Source of the DNA: Cyrtodaria siliqua
Lineage: Eukaryota; Mollusca; Bivalvia; Adapedonta; Hiatellidae
Length of the DNA: 64,000 nt
NCBI GenBank assembly: GCA_037043455.1
Contig: JAWPHD010000129.1
Location: 111,001 to 175,000, forward strand
Direction of reading: 5' to 3'
In this document: piece after piece, positions 11,600 through 22,244 of the stretch
How positions within the stretch are numbered: the first letter of the stretch is position 1
How the letters are laid out: each line of letters opens with the position of its first letter
Translations under genes and position numbers: made by a program
The notes under the pieces: model-generated
Databases searched by the model: none
What the model saw: the letters and a program-made list of their open reading frames with translations, nothing else
What the model was told of the DNA's origin: nothing

Positions 11600-12230
11600 C
11601 ACTAATGGTCTGAATTTTTATTTAAGATGTACCATTATCACTGATTGTATGTTCTATAAATGTAACCTCCCTCTGGAGCACACCTTTTAGGATTCAATTT
11701 CAAATTAGCATCGGTTAAAAACCTCTTCCAAATTGTCTAACTGTCCCTGATATGACATTGAATAACAGATTATATCATCAAGATAAATAATCACTATTTT
11801 CCACAATAAACCAGCAAAACCATTTGCATCAACCTGGTAAGACCAAAAGCTAGCCGTTTCCACTGCCATTGTTCACCACCTGGTATGGAAAATGCTGTTT
11901 TATGCCTATCATTTTCATCTATGTGAAGATGCCAATAACCTGATTTCATATCGAGACAAGACCAATATTTCGAACCCGATAATGCTTCAATACTGTCATC
12001 AATTCTTGGCAAAGGCTGATCATCCTTCACTGTCACATCATTTAAACCACGAAAATCACAGCAAAACCGTTTACTACCATCTGGTTTATTTATCATGACT
12101 ATCGGTGCATTCATTGCACTTTGTGGACATTTTTTAATAATTCCCTCTTTTTCCATTTTCTGTATCTCTTCCTCTGCTACTTTACGTTTTGCCAAAGGAA
12201 TTCTGTATGGATATTTTTGACCGGTTTTTC
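11600..12230 (-). pseudogene. reverse transcriptase domain of the LTR pol
   Basis: The 134-codon frame 12195-11794 contains Gypsy RT motifs: PDGSKRFCCDFRGLND, SCLDMKSGYWHLHID (catalytic Asp), KTAFSIPGGEQWQWKRLAFG. A frameshift follows, and the next frame carries IIYLDDIICYS, the catalytic YLDD box, near 11775-11790. Stops occur downstream. All main motifs are present but the reading frame is broken. Confidence 0.9.
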
Positions 12231-12570
12231 ATTACCCGTATCAATGGTGTGCTTTTCCAAAGTAGAATGACCTATATCGCTTGAACTTTTACTAAAGACA
12301 TTCTGATGTTTTATCAAAAACTAATGTAACTGTTGAGTTTGTTCCTTATCTAAATTCTTGTTTGATTTATCAAAAAGTTCTGTTAAATGTTCTGGCAATA
12401 CATCACTTATTTTTTAACTACCAATATCTACTGTATTAACTGATTTACACTCAATCACCTGCACTGGCTGAATATTAGCCGTCACTGTATATTTAAACAG
12501 TTTCACCGGTTTATCAGTTAAATTGACCAACCGCAAAGGAACACTACCAGATTTTGAATCTGCTAGAACC

Positions 12571-12933
12571 TTAAAACTTTCTGTACAACATCATACAACA
12601 TATATTCTTATCAATATGATCTAAAGTCTTTGCCCTAACAATAACCTCAGTATTTGGAGATATTTCAACATTTTCAACTAATGACACCCTACTACAAGTA
12701 GGTTGGGTTCCATATTTCATATAACATGGAATGTTATCTCCCTTGACTTTCATGATATTTTTACTAATAATCAAATCACATTGGTGAGCCTGCATAAAAT
12801 CAATACCTAAAATATAATCTTGAACAATATCTGAAATCAGCATCTCATGATTAAATTGATGATCACCCAAACACACATCTACATCACATTTTCCCAAGAA
12901 TGGCTTACTTTCACCAGTAACTGTAAAAAGCAT
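12571..12933 (-). pseudogene. retropepsin-like protease of the LTR element, partial
   Basis: A 120-codon frame carries the second half of a Gypsy aspartic protease: a strand resembling CDVDVCLGDHQFNHEMLI, then DYILGIDFMQAHQCDL, the hallmark of the C-terminal flap and helix. The catalytic D-T/S-G is expected just upstream (12934-13000), but the frame is broken there. Residues after about 45 are the linker to RT. Confidence 0.75.
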
Positions 12934-13388
12934 GGATTTTACTGGTCATTTTTTGGGTTTTGAATCTTGGGGCCAACTATCTATGATTTTAATATTTATA
13001 ATTGAAACATTTTTTAAAAAAATCATATTGCCATTCACCAGAGTATCACAGTAATAACCATTTTCACTTCCTAAACTGTTTAAATGTATAATATCGGACC
13101 TTAGTTTGTTTGAGGTCTGGTTGTGGTTCTCCAACTTGACCCATTTCCGTTGCCCTGAAACTTTGTGTTATACTGAGTTTCTGTGTTTCTCCCATCTTGA
13201 TTTCTAGATGTGTAGTTGTGAGATCTGTTTTCTTGATAATTCTTATATCCATTACCTCCCAAACCTTGTCTGTTGGTATGTTGGTTATTGGTATGATAGC
13301 TATTTCGATGATATGATTCTGAGTTGCAGGTGTTCTGTATGAGGTATTTTCTTTTCTGTAATTATTGTTATTTTGAAACCTGTTATTG

Positions 13389-14713
13389 TTATTGTTTTGA
13401 TATCAATTGTGTGTATCTTTTCCTGTGTATCTGAAGAAGTCTAGCTAAGATGGTCAAATTTTTGTGTAAGTATTCTAATTTAGTTAATAAACTATCTAAA
13501 TCTTGACTTGGATGACTATTTTGTGCGTATGCATTAACTGGTTTTATTCTCTGTTGGTCTGCCAACTTGTGCGCTTCAAGTCGGACAGCAAAGGTTTCGG
13601 CATCGCCAACAGTTTTTGGACAACATTCTCTCAACCTTAATCTTGTTTCTGAATCATCAAGACTATCAATGAAATAATCTAATGCTAAAATTTCAATCAG
13701 TTCAAAATTTGCATCAGGATATACTTGTCTAGTTAATTTTTTCACATGGAGTGCCAAATCTGAGACTGACTGCCCTTTGATTCTGGTTATTGATTTTAAC
13801 TGTGATCTATAAAAGTCAGCTTTGTTCCTGGTCCCATACCTTGTTCTGAGCACTTCTACAAGACTATCATAATCTCTTTTCTGTAGTTCACTCAATTCGC
13901 TCGACAATGATCTAGCATTACCACTCAAACTGCTTGCTAAGTAGAGTGACTTTACTTGATATGGCCAGCCATTTATCTCTGAAACTAAATTGAACTGGGT
14001 AGGATATTCCCCAATATATCGGATGAATCATCATATGCTTGTGGTTTCATTTTTAGGTTTGTTTGACCAGTATAAAGTCGGTGATCACTCGTGCTCTGGT
14101 TTGTGTTTCTGTTTTGGTTATGAGTTTGCAGTGTATCATTCTGTATCCTTACTGTGTTTGTCTGTAGAGGTCTTAGGTTAAAGTGTACCTAAGGGTCAGG
14201 ATTTTGTAATTCTGAGATTCTGGCTCTGACCGAATATTATTCTGTCTCTAGACTTTGCTTTTTCTTTTGTAATTGTGTATTGAGACCGGATATGCTACTG
14301 TGCATTCTACTCATATATTTTTCCATTCCGGACATCTTATTTTATATGCATTGTTCTAAAGAAATATAAAAAGATCGGACAGGGAAAGTAGCATTCAAGG
14401 AGGACAGCTAACCACAAAACACAGAAACAAACACGCAAACAGACAAACAAGAAGGCAAAAGTAATAATAAATGCAAACGACATCACAAACACAAAAGGGT
14501 TGACAATAGGGCTACCGCCTTGGAACGGTCAGTGGCAATGTAGACCACTGGGGGTTTAAACCGGTTCCTCAGAGTTAAATTTAACTCTGAGTTTTGTAGG
14601 TACTGATTCGGGGTATTGTTACCAATCTCAATTTCATTTTCTTCCACCTCTATCTCTTTACCTCTTTCCTTTTCATTATTTGTGAAATCATATGAATGTT
14701 CATATTCCTCCAT
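13389..14713 (-). pseudogene. gag of the LTR element, broken and interrupted
   Basis: The N-terminus starts at 14713 (MEEYEHSYDFTNNEKERGKE), about 320 nt from the primer site. It is interrupted by a dispersed repeat (14350-14567), then continues with a short coiled coil (MSGMEKYMSRMHSS; stop near 14245). A Gypsy gag core follows from about 14052: MKPQAYDDSSD, FNLVSEINGWPYQVKSLYLA, LSGNARSLSSEL, YGTRNKADFYRSQL, QSVSDLALHVKKLTRQVYP and FIDSLDDSETRLRLRE. Stops and frameshifts occur near 14245, 14010 and after 13389. A CCHC knuckle was not located with confidence in the Asn-rich stretch down to 13060. Gag would form the particle shell. Confidence 0.85.
14350..14567 (-). repeat. solo RT-element tail inserted in gag
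   Basis: The segment runs from AAATATAAAAAGATCGGACA to GGGGGTTTAAACCGG and matches 43833-44041 closely and in the same orientation. It splits the gag N-terminus from the rest, so it inserted after the LTR element. Confidence 0.8.
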
Positions 14714-15030
14714 GTGTTAAACTATAATTCTACTGACAATCAACATATACTACAATGTTTTAATTTAAAAGAAACTGAACTGATTTTCTTCAATAGATTT
14801 TCTCCATCCAATTTATTAATTTATATTCTAATTTTTTATTTTTCATTAGAGCAGTTCAGGATAAAACTAAACGAGAATTGAACGGATGCAATTTTATGTA
14901 TCTTTATTGTAATAAAATATTGAAAATGTTTGCCAATTATATTTTAAATAAGTTCCCTTTATTCTGCCTATACCAGTATTTTCAATAGAACTCTTTTCTA
15001 AGATGAATATATTACTTCTAAAATTTTAAA

Positions 15031-15047
15031 TCCCACTTCTGACACCA
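15031..15047 (-). promoter_or_regulatory. primer-binding site complementary to tRNA-Leu
   Basis: The plus strand reads TCCCACTTCTGACACCA, identical to the 3' end of animal tRNA-Leu including the added CCA. On the element strand it is TGGTGTCAGAAGTGGGA, two bases downstream of the 5' LTR. This is where minus-strand cDNA synthesis would be primed, and it fixes the element's orientation. Confidence 0.9.
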
Positions 15048-15049
15048 AA

Positions 15050-15764
15050 TGTTACCTCGTTGGGTGACAAACCTATGGGTTCTGATTTATTGATTATTTA
15101 TGGATGGATGGATGGATGGATGGATGGATGGATGGATGGATGGATGAAAACTATTAAAATTACCTTTATCTATTTGTTTTCTTACTATTTTCTATTTATT
15201 ATTTACAAATTCATAATAATTATAATAATACCTTTTTCATTGTTTGATTTCGTATCTTCTACTTATTTATCTTTATGTTTTCAATCGTATTTAACTTTTT
15301 CTTGGTTCTGTTTAACTCTGTTCTTCTTTTAACTTATCTCTATCTTCTCTTCTTCTACTCTACTCTATTCTACCGGTTTTCCGTTATGACGTCGTTTATA
15401 TATTCGGGCGAATTATACCACGTGCCCCGTTGCTGAAGAACCGTTTTTTCTATTGGTTGAAATAGTTCGCTTACAACCGATCAGAATACCGTTAACAAAG
15501 GCAGAAGTTGGCTCACTTCCGTTATAAAATTGTGTGTTTGTTAAATCTTAAAAATATGTCTCTTATTCGACAAATGAACGTTATTACAATGAAAGAGCGA
15601 TATGAATCAATAATACAACTTACAGGTTAACAAAGTATGTAAATAATTACGTATGACGGTAGGATATCACTGAAATATAACCGAACCAACATTGTGTTTT
15701 TGATGTACGATACACTGCACTGTGTGACTAGCGTGTAGACTAGTGAAGCGACGAGTAGCCTACA
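15050..15764 (-). repeat. 5' LTR
   Basis: 715 bp; longer than its partner chiefly through a (GGAT)n expansion at about 15101-15146. On the element strand a TATATAAA box (reverse complement at 15395-15402) lies mid-LTR and an AATAAA (reverse complement at 15086-15091) near its end, giving a plausible U3-R-U5 order. Confidence 0.88.
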
Positions 15765-16315
15765 TCGCGCTACTTTAGTTTAATATATTAATTATCCTTT
15801 ACTTTTAACATTATTACTCTATTTCGAAAGGTATCAGTTAAGGAGCACTCACAATTTGCATCCTAAAATATTTGTTTCCAAGTTGCGAGAATCATGGGGG
15901 TATATAAGAGATCGATCAGATCGGCTTGACGTCATCTTCGACTTACTCGAGCAGATTAGGCTAGAGTTTTGTTTACGGATGAATCTAGATTCAAACTACA
16001 TGGCAATGATGGGAGAGCTAGATTCTGTAGGAGAACAGGAGAACGTTAAAGTATTGGTTGTGTACACGAGAGGAACCGTTTTGGGTGCGCTGGTTTGATG
16101 ATTCGAGCAGGATTATTCGTTCATACTAAAACAACAGCAGTTGTGGTAAATGTTAACCTGACGGCAGTGAGGTACGCCCTAGCAGCCAAAATGGCCGCTC
16201 TACAGGCAATATGTGAGATGTTCTTGGTGGAAGATTAGTGAAAATCAACGCACCGACTCGCAATGAATTCATTTTTGCTTTGGTCAACCGTCTGACAGCC
16301 ATTAGAGCTGCAGGG
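15765..16315. other. intergenic, no recognised gene
   Basis: An 80-codon plus-strand frame (15856-16098) has no recognisable motif and no splice or homology support. The sequence then enters the 33-bp array. Confidence 0.4.
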
Positions 16316-17985
16316 GAACATTGAATATATTAGTTTTAACCCGAGAGAGCACGGCAACATTGAATAACTGATCCCGAGAGAGCACGGCAACATTAAATAA
16401 CTGATACCGAGAGAGCACGGCAACATTGACTATCCGATCGCGAGACAGCACGGCAACATTAAATAACTGATCCCGAGAGAGCACGGCAACATTAAATAAC
16501 CGATCCCGAAAGAGCATGGCAACATTAAATAACTGATCCCGAGAGAGCACGGCAACATTGAATAACTGATCCCGAGAGAGCACGGCAACATTAAATAACC
16601 GATCCCGAGAGAGCACGGCAACATTAAATAACTGATCCCGAGAGCACGGCGACATTAAATAACCGATCCCGAGAGAGCACGGCAACATTAAAATAACCGA
16701 TCCCGAGAGAGCACGGCGACATTAAATATCCGATCCCGAGAGAGCACGGCAACATTAAAAAACTGATCCCGAGAGAGCACGTTAACATTAAATAACTGAT
16801 CCCGAGAGAGCACGTCAACACTAAATAACTGATCCCGAAAGAGCTCGGTAACATTGAATATCCGATCCCGAGAGAGCACGACAACATTGAATATCCGATC
16901 CCGAGAGAGCACGCCAAAATTAAATAACTGATCCCGAGAGAGCTCGGCAACATTGAATATCCGATCCCGAGAGAGCACGGCAACATTGAATAACTGATCC
17001 CGAGAGAGCACGGCAACACTAAATAACTGATCCCGAGAGAGCACGGCAATATTGAATATCTGATCCTGAGAGAGCACGGCAACATTAAATAACTAATCCC
17101 GAGAGAGCACGGCAACATTAAATAACTGATCCAGAGAGAGCACGGCAACATTGAATAACTGATCCCGAGAGAGTACGGCAACATTAAATAACTGATCCCG
17201 CGAGCACGGCAACATTGTATATCCGATCCCGAGAGAGCACGGCAACATTAAATAACCGATCCCGAGAGAGCACGGCAACATTAAATAACTGATCCCGAGA
17301 GAGCACGGCAACATTAAATATCCTATCCCGAGAGAGCACGGCAACATTAAATAACCGATCCCGAGAGAGCACGGCAACATTAAATAACTGATCCCGAGAG
17401 AGCACGGCAACATTAAATAACTGATCCCGAGAGAGCACGGCAACATTGAATATCCGATCCCGAGAGAGCACGGCAACATTAAATAACTGAGAGAGCACGG
17501 CAACATTAAATAACTGATCCCGAGAGAGCACGTCAACATTAAATAACTGATCCCGAGAGAGCACGGCAACATTAAATAACTGATCCCGAGAGAGCACGGT
17601 ACGGCAACATTAAAAAACTGATCCCGAGAGAGCTCGGCAACATTAAATAACTGATCCCGAGAGAGCACGGCAACATTAAATAACTGATCCCGAGAGAGCA
17701 AGTCAACATTAAATAACTGATCCCGAGAGAGCAAGGCAACATTGAATATCCGATCCCGAGAGAGCACGTCAACATTTAATTATCCGATCCCGAGAGAGCA
17801 CGGCAACATTAAATAACTGATCCCGAGAGAGCATGGCAACATTGAATATCCGATCCCGAGAGAGCACGGCAACATTGAATATCCGATCCCGAGAGGCAAC
17901 GTTGAATATCCGATCCCGAGAGAGCACGGCAACATTGAATATCCCATCCCGAGAGAGCACGGCAACATTAAATAACTGATCCCTG
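16316..17985. repeat. 33-bp minisatellite, about 50 copies
   Basis: The unit is GATCCCGAGAGAGCACGGCA followed by ACATTAAATAACT (33 bp), with a variant ending ACATTGAATATCC. Because 33 is a multiple of three, minus-strand frames stay open for up to 224 codons in two frames, reading NVAVLSRDQLF or MLPCSLGISYL. A few units are shortened (for example near 17490 and 17895) and shift the frame. There is no start, splice or codon evidence that it is translated. Each unit normally holds a GATC site. Confidence 0.93.
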
Positions 17986-18149
17986 TAGATCGGACAATTT
18001 CCATTTCCTAGAATTCGAATTGTTCGAAACAAAATGTTATATAGTCTTGTTCATTGCTGCACGTTTTATACTATAAAGCGTGATTAGATGCAATGTGCGA
18101 TTCTCAGGACACAGTATTCGACGTAATGCGCATTTGTAACAACATAGTT

Positions 18150-18732
18150 CAACGTTTTATGAAAAGGGGTATTACTCTGCTGAAATGGAAGTCATAGTTA
18201 TTGCTTTTGGGTAACACTATTATGTGTGGTAAGATGAATATGTGTGTGAAGTTTCATGAACATAGGTCATAAACTTCTTAAGTTATGGCCAGTTATGAGC
18301 TTGGTTAGATGGCAGGTTAAAGTTTTGTGAAAGTGGGCATAACTCTGTTAAAATGAAAGTCAGAGTTATTGGTCATGGGTAACAATATGTTCTGTGGTAA
18401 GATGAATATAATAATTTGTGAAGTTTCATGAACATGGGTCAAATACTTCTTAAGGTATGGCTAGTTATGAGCCTGGTTAGGTTGCAGGTTCAAGTTTTAT
18501 GAAAGGTGGCATGACTCTGTCAAAATGAAAGTCGGAGTTATTAGACATGTGTAACACATTCCTTAAGTTAATATGAAGATGTGTGTGAAGTTTCATGAAC
18601 ACATATCAAATATTTGTAAAGTTATGGCCAAGTTTAGGTTGTAGTTTAAAGTGTGACGGACAACGGACGACAACAGACGACGGACAAAGTGATCCGTAAG
18701 TGTCTGCCATGCTACGCAGGTGACACAAAAAG
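18150..18732 (+). repeat. three ~170-bp tandem units plus tail, pearl/Helentron-like
   Basis: Units start near 18153, 18321 and 18493 (GTTTTATGAAA, then CATAACTCTG, AAAATGAAAGTC, GTGTGTGAAGTTTCATGAAC, TTATGGCCAGTTATGAGC). They are followed by a GACGGACAACGGACGACAAC-type tail and TGCTACGCAGGTGACACAAA. A short block of about 160-bp tandem repeats with a fixed tail is the structure described for non-autonomous pearl/Helentron-related elements of bivalves. No protein is encoded. Confidence 0.6.
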
Positions 18733-18949
18733 AAGGGGCGACAGTATCAGAAATGTTAGCTTTGTTGAGTTGAAGTTATTTAGGATAGATAGTATTACTC
18801 ATAGTAGAAAAGAAAGGACTGTCAATGTTTACTATGTCATCCAGATACCGAGAGGTGTCATGAACACATTTTGTTACTGCTGCTACTGTATCTAATTGAT
18901 ACTAACTATCTCTTAATTGAGTAAAAAAAAATGAACTGCCGTTATTAAA

Positions 18950-20050
18950 AGACGCTTTTATATTGTTAAAGGTTAAAAATGTAGTTTTTCTCTAGCGAAA
19001 GTTTTTTTAAATGAGAGCAATAAGTTTGTCTTTGATAAGGTGATGTGGTAAGGTTGTATATAGTGTTGAGAAGTTATAAGTGCTTATAGATGAAACTTGA
19101 CGTGTATTGCAAATTGTATCACGAACGTCTCCTGAATGTTTAATTGACCAAAATTAATTAAACCCAGAGTTGTCATAAGCTTTAGCACACTATTGTTTAA
19201 CGTGATCCTTAACGGCAGTAAGACAAGAAGTTAAAAGTTTGGAGATGTTTGTGGTGCTGCAGACACTAGAATTCGAAATAAAACGGGCTTTATAAGGGGT
19301 TTTACGTAATTTAGGAATCCAGTACATAGTTGGCAGTTTGTTTTGATTTTCGTCTCCCAAACCTTGAAAGTAGTGCGCCGACTGATATGCGCGGAAACAA
19401 CACCATCCTCAGTAGTTTGAAATGGAGTATACGAATTAGTGCTCCCGAGTTCCAGAGATAAAACATAGACGTAATGTAGGCGTCAAACAATAATTACATT
19501 ATTAGCTGCTTTATCAGCAGGAACTAAAGCAAATTAATTATGAAACTATTGAATTTCCGATCGAAGACGTAGGTCTCGGAGGAAGTAAAGGGGATTTAAC
19601 ATTGTAAAAGTTAATATTTTCCAACTAGAAAGGGAGTTCGGGTCCGCATGTTTTCTACGACACCATTTTATACTAAATTCCTGAATGTATTGGGCGGTGT
19701 GAGCTCTACATCCATTAAAATCAATAATTAAAGGCAATCTATACTTCGGCCCTTTAGGAAACAAACGCCGAATACGTTTATCTATAATATCAAAATTACC
19801 ATTGATGACTTGGAGCATAGCAAAATTTAGATGCCGTACACTCACGTTCCTAAGGAGTGTTATTTGCTTTTTCAAGGTCAGACACTATTTTGTTGTAATT
19901 GGAAATAATAGTTCTAATTGTTTTTTATACTTATAACGAATTATAGGACTTTCAGATTTTTTTTAAATATTGAGGAATAAAATTAGCAACACGATTATCT
20001 CGAAAAATACTTTGCATGTCAATAAAATTACTACCGTTATTAAGATAGTA
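18950..20050 (-). pseudogene. N-terminal half of the dispersed RT element, copy E
   Basis: The frame 19875-19546 encodes FPKGPKYRLP, then a CRAHTAQYIQEFSIKWCRRK segment and SLSSWK. After shifts, 19220-19020 reads SGFN-stop-FWSIKHSGDVRDTICNTR and SISTYNFSTLYTTLPHHLIK. These are the parts expected upstream of the GIPMGTNCAPL box in copy A, so this is a complementary fragment of the same family. Stops and frameshifts show it is dead. Its conserved STY(D/N)FSTLYTTLP stretch corresponds to the early RT palm region. Confidence 0.7.
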
Positions 20051-20357
20051 TTATTGTAAATGTCTGACGTCATCAGAATCCTTCTCCTGTGAACATGTTG
20101 TGTTTAGCTTGAATTATGAAAGCATCAATATCTTTTCTCAATAAATCGTCTTTTGAAATATGTCCTTGTTGATAAATATTATCATTAAGGCCCAGTGAAT
20201 ATGGTGTCTACAAGTTTTGACATGTTAAATATTGAATTAAGCTCAACCTGGGAATAGAGAGCGTGAACGGTAGCAAGCATTTTTCACTACCGTTCATAAA
20301 CAGACTCAATCAAACCGAGACTGCAATATGTTTTGTAGTTATCGTGCTCGGCGATTT

Positions 20358-20396
20358 CATGGTAGCAACACGAGCAACACGAGTGTTGCTACCATG
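20358..20396. repeat. 14-bp inverted repeat
   Basis: CATGGTAGCAACAC and GTGTTGCTACCATG are perfect reverse complements separated by 11 nt. They lie at the edge of the 24-bp repeat array. Confidence 0.85.
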
Positions 20397-20404
20397 GGTG
20401 TTGT

Positions 20405-21735
20405 CTAAAATGTTGTCATGAGTGTTGCTATGTTGCCCTGATTTTTATCATGGGTGTTGTCATGGTTGTTGTCTAAACTGTTGTCATGAGTGTTGCTATG
20501 ACTGTTTCCCTGATTGTTGTCATGGGTGTTGTCATGGTTGTTTCAATAGTTGCTGCACTGATTGTCGTGAATGTTTTCATGCTTGTTGTCATTGTTGTTG
20601 TCATGGGTGTAGCCCTAATTGTTGCAATGCTTGTTGCCCTGATTTTTGTAATGGTTGTTGTACGTTTTGTTGCTCTGGTTGTTGTAATGGTCGATTGTCT
20701 TCATGGCTGTTGTACTGATTGCTGTACTGGTTGTTACCCTTGTTGTTGTAATGTTTGTTACCCTGATTGTTGTAATGGTTGTTACCTTGATTGTCTTCAT
20801 GGCTGTTGTACTGATTGTTGTACTGGTTGTTACCCTTGTTGTTGAAATGGTTTTTGCCCTGATTATTGTAATGGTTGTTGCCCTGATTGTTGTAATATGT
20901 GTTGCCCTAATTTTTGCCATGCCGATTTTTGCAAAGGTTCTTTCCCTGAATGTCGTAATGGTTGATGAAATGATTGTTCTAATGGTTGTTGCCATGATTA
21001 TTGTAATAGTTAGTGTCCTGAATGTCGTAACGGTTGTTGTAATGGTTGTTTCTCTGATTGTTGTACTGTTTGTTGCTCTGGTTGTTGTATTGTGTGTTGC
21101 CCTGGTTGTTGTAATGTTTGTTGCCCTGGTTGTTGTAATGTATGTTGCCTTGAATGTCGTAATGTTTGTTGAGGTGGTTGTTGTAATGGTTGTTGCCCTG
21201 ATTGTGGTAATGGTTGTTGAAATGGTTGTTGTTATGGTTGTTGGCCTGATTAGTGTAATGTCTGTTGCCTTGAATGTCGTAATGGTTGTTGTAATGGTTG
21301 TTTCTCTGATTGTTGTACTGTTTGTTGCTCTGGTTGTTGTATTGTTTGATGCCCTGGTTGTTGTAATGTTTGTTGCCCTGGTTGTTGTAATGTATGTTGC
21401 CTTGAATGTCGTAATGTTTGTTGAGGTGGTTGTTGTAATGGTTGTTGCCCTGATTGTGGTAATGGTTGTTGAAATGGTTGTTGTTATGGTTGTTGGCCTG
21501 ATTAGTGTAATGTATGTTGCCTTGAATGTCGTAATGGTTGTTGAAATGTTTGTTGATATGGTTGTTGCCCTGATTGTCGTAATGATTATGGCCCTGATTG
21601 TTGTTATGGTTGTTGCCCTTATTTTTGTAATGGCTGTTGCCCTGATTGTCGTAATGGGGTGTTGATCTGATTGTTTCCCTGATTGTCGTAATGGCTGTTG
21701 CCCTGATTTTTGTTGTAATGGTTATTGTAATGATG
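20405..21735. repeat. 24-bp tandem repeat with 252-bp higher-order unit
   Basis: The base unit TGTTGCCCTGGTTGTTGTAATG plus two bases reads as an 8-residue repeat on the minus strand (HYNNQGNK). A 286-codon frame stays open at 20979-21839. From about 21019 to 21523 the sequence repeats with an exact period of 252 bp: TGAATGTCGTAA occurs at 21019, 21271 and 21523. The plus strand reads as Val-rich peptide. There is no evidence of a real gene; the open frames follow from the period. Confidence 0.88.
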
Positions 21736-22029
21736 GTGGCACAAATAGTTGCCGTGATATATTCCACATGGCTTTCGTCGTGTGTCAAGGTTGTTGTCAT
21801 TGTTGCAATCGTATTTGTTGTTGCTGTAGACAGTTCCAAGTAGGTACTATATATGGAATGTTTGCCACGAAGGTATCCTCATGTGGTATGTTTGTCGCAG
21901 ACTTTTCCAAGGTGATATTCACCCCCTCCCTTCCCCACTCCCGACACCACCACCAACCCATTTGGCATATGTGCCATATGACGTTAGTAATGGTTTATTA
22001 CTAACAAAATGCGTTTAACTCACACTGAA

Positions 22030-22190
22030 ACGAAGATGCCACTGACCACTCCAAGGCAGTAGTTCTACTGTCAACCCTTTTATGTTTGTGATGTCGTATA
22101 TTGCCTTCTATTAATCATTGTAGTTGTTATTTGTTTCTGTGCGTGTTTGTGGTTGGCTATTCAACTTCTTTTATATCCACGTGTACATGT
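22030..22190 (+). repeat. solo RT-element tail
   Basis: GCCACTGACCACTCCAAGGC, ACTGTCAACCCTTTTATGTT, then GTGCGTGTTTGTGGTTGGC and CTTTTATATCCACG follow the tail order. It ends 55 bp before the HtrL-like exon, probably in what was an intron. Confidence 0.65.
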
Positions 22191-22244
22191 CTGTATGTTA
22201 ATGTTCAATGTCACCGTAACAGATGAATCCATTCTATTTTGCAG

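Larger units (their letters stand above)
5980..15764 (-). mobile_element. Ty3/Gypsy-type LTR retrotransposon, complete layout, inactive
   Basis: Two direct repeats, 5980-6637 and 15050-15764, begin TGTTACCTCG and end GCCTACA on the plus strand, so each reads TG...CA on the element strand. Between them on the minus strand lie, in order: tRNA-Leu primer site, gag, protease, RT, RNase H, integrase and a third charged region. The order RT-RNase H-integrase is that of Ty3/Gypsy. Every domain carries stops or frameshifts, so the copy is dead. The LTRs are clearly diverged from each other, indicating an old insertion. Flanking pentamers (TCTAC left, TCGCG right) do not form a target-site duplication, which may reflect decay or recombination. 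Two short repeat insertions sit inside it (7150-7300 and 14350-14567). Confidence 0.9.

Noticed and set aside
5975..15769. Target-site duplication of the LTR element
   Set aside because: Flanking pentamers TCTAC and TCGCG do not match.
15856..16098. 80-codon plus-strand frame
   Set aside because: No motif or homology that I can recognise; not enough to call a gene.
16235..18032. Long minus-strand frames over the 33-bp array as a repeat protein
   Set aside because: No promoter, start or splice evidence, and parallel open frames exist; kept only as an observation.
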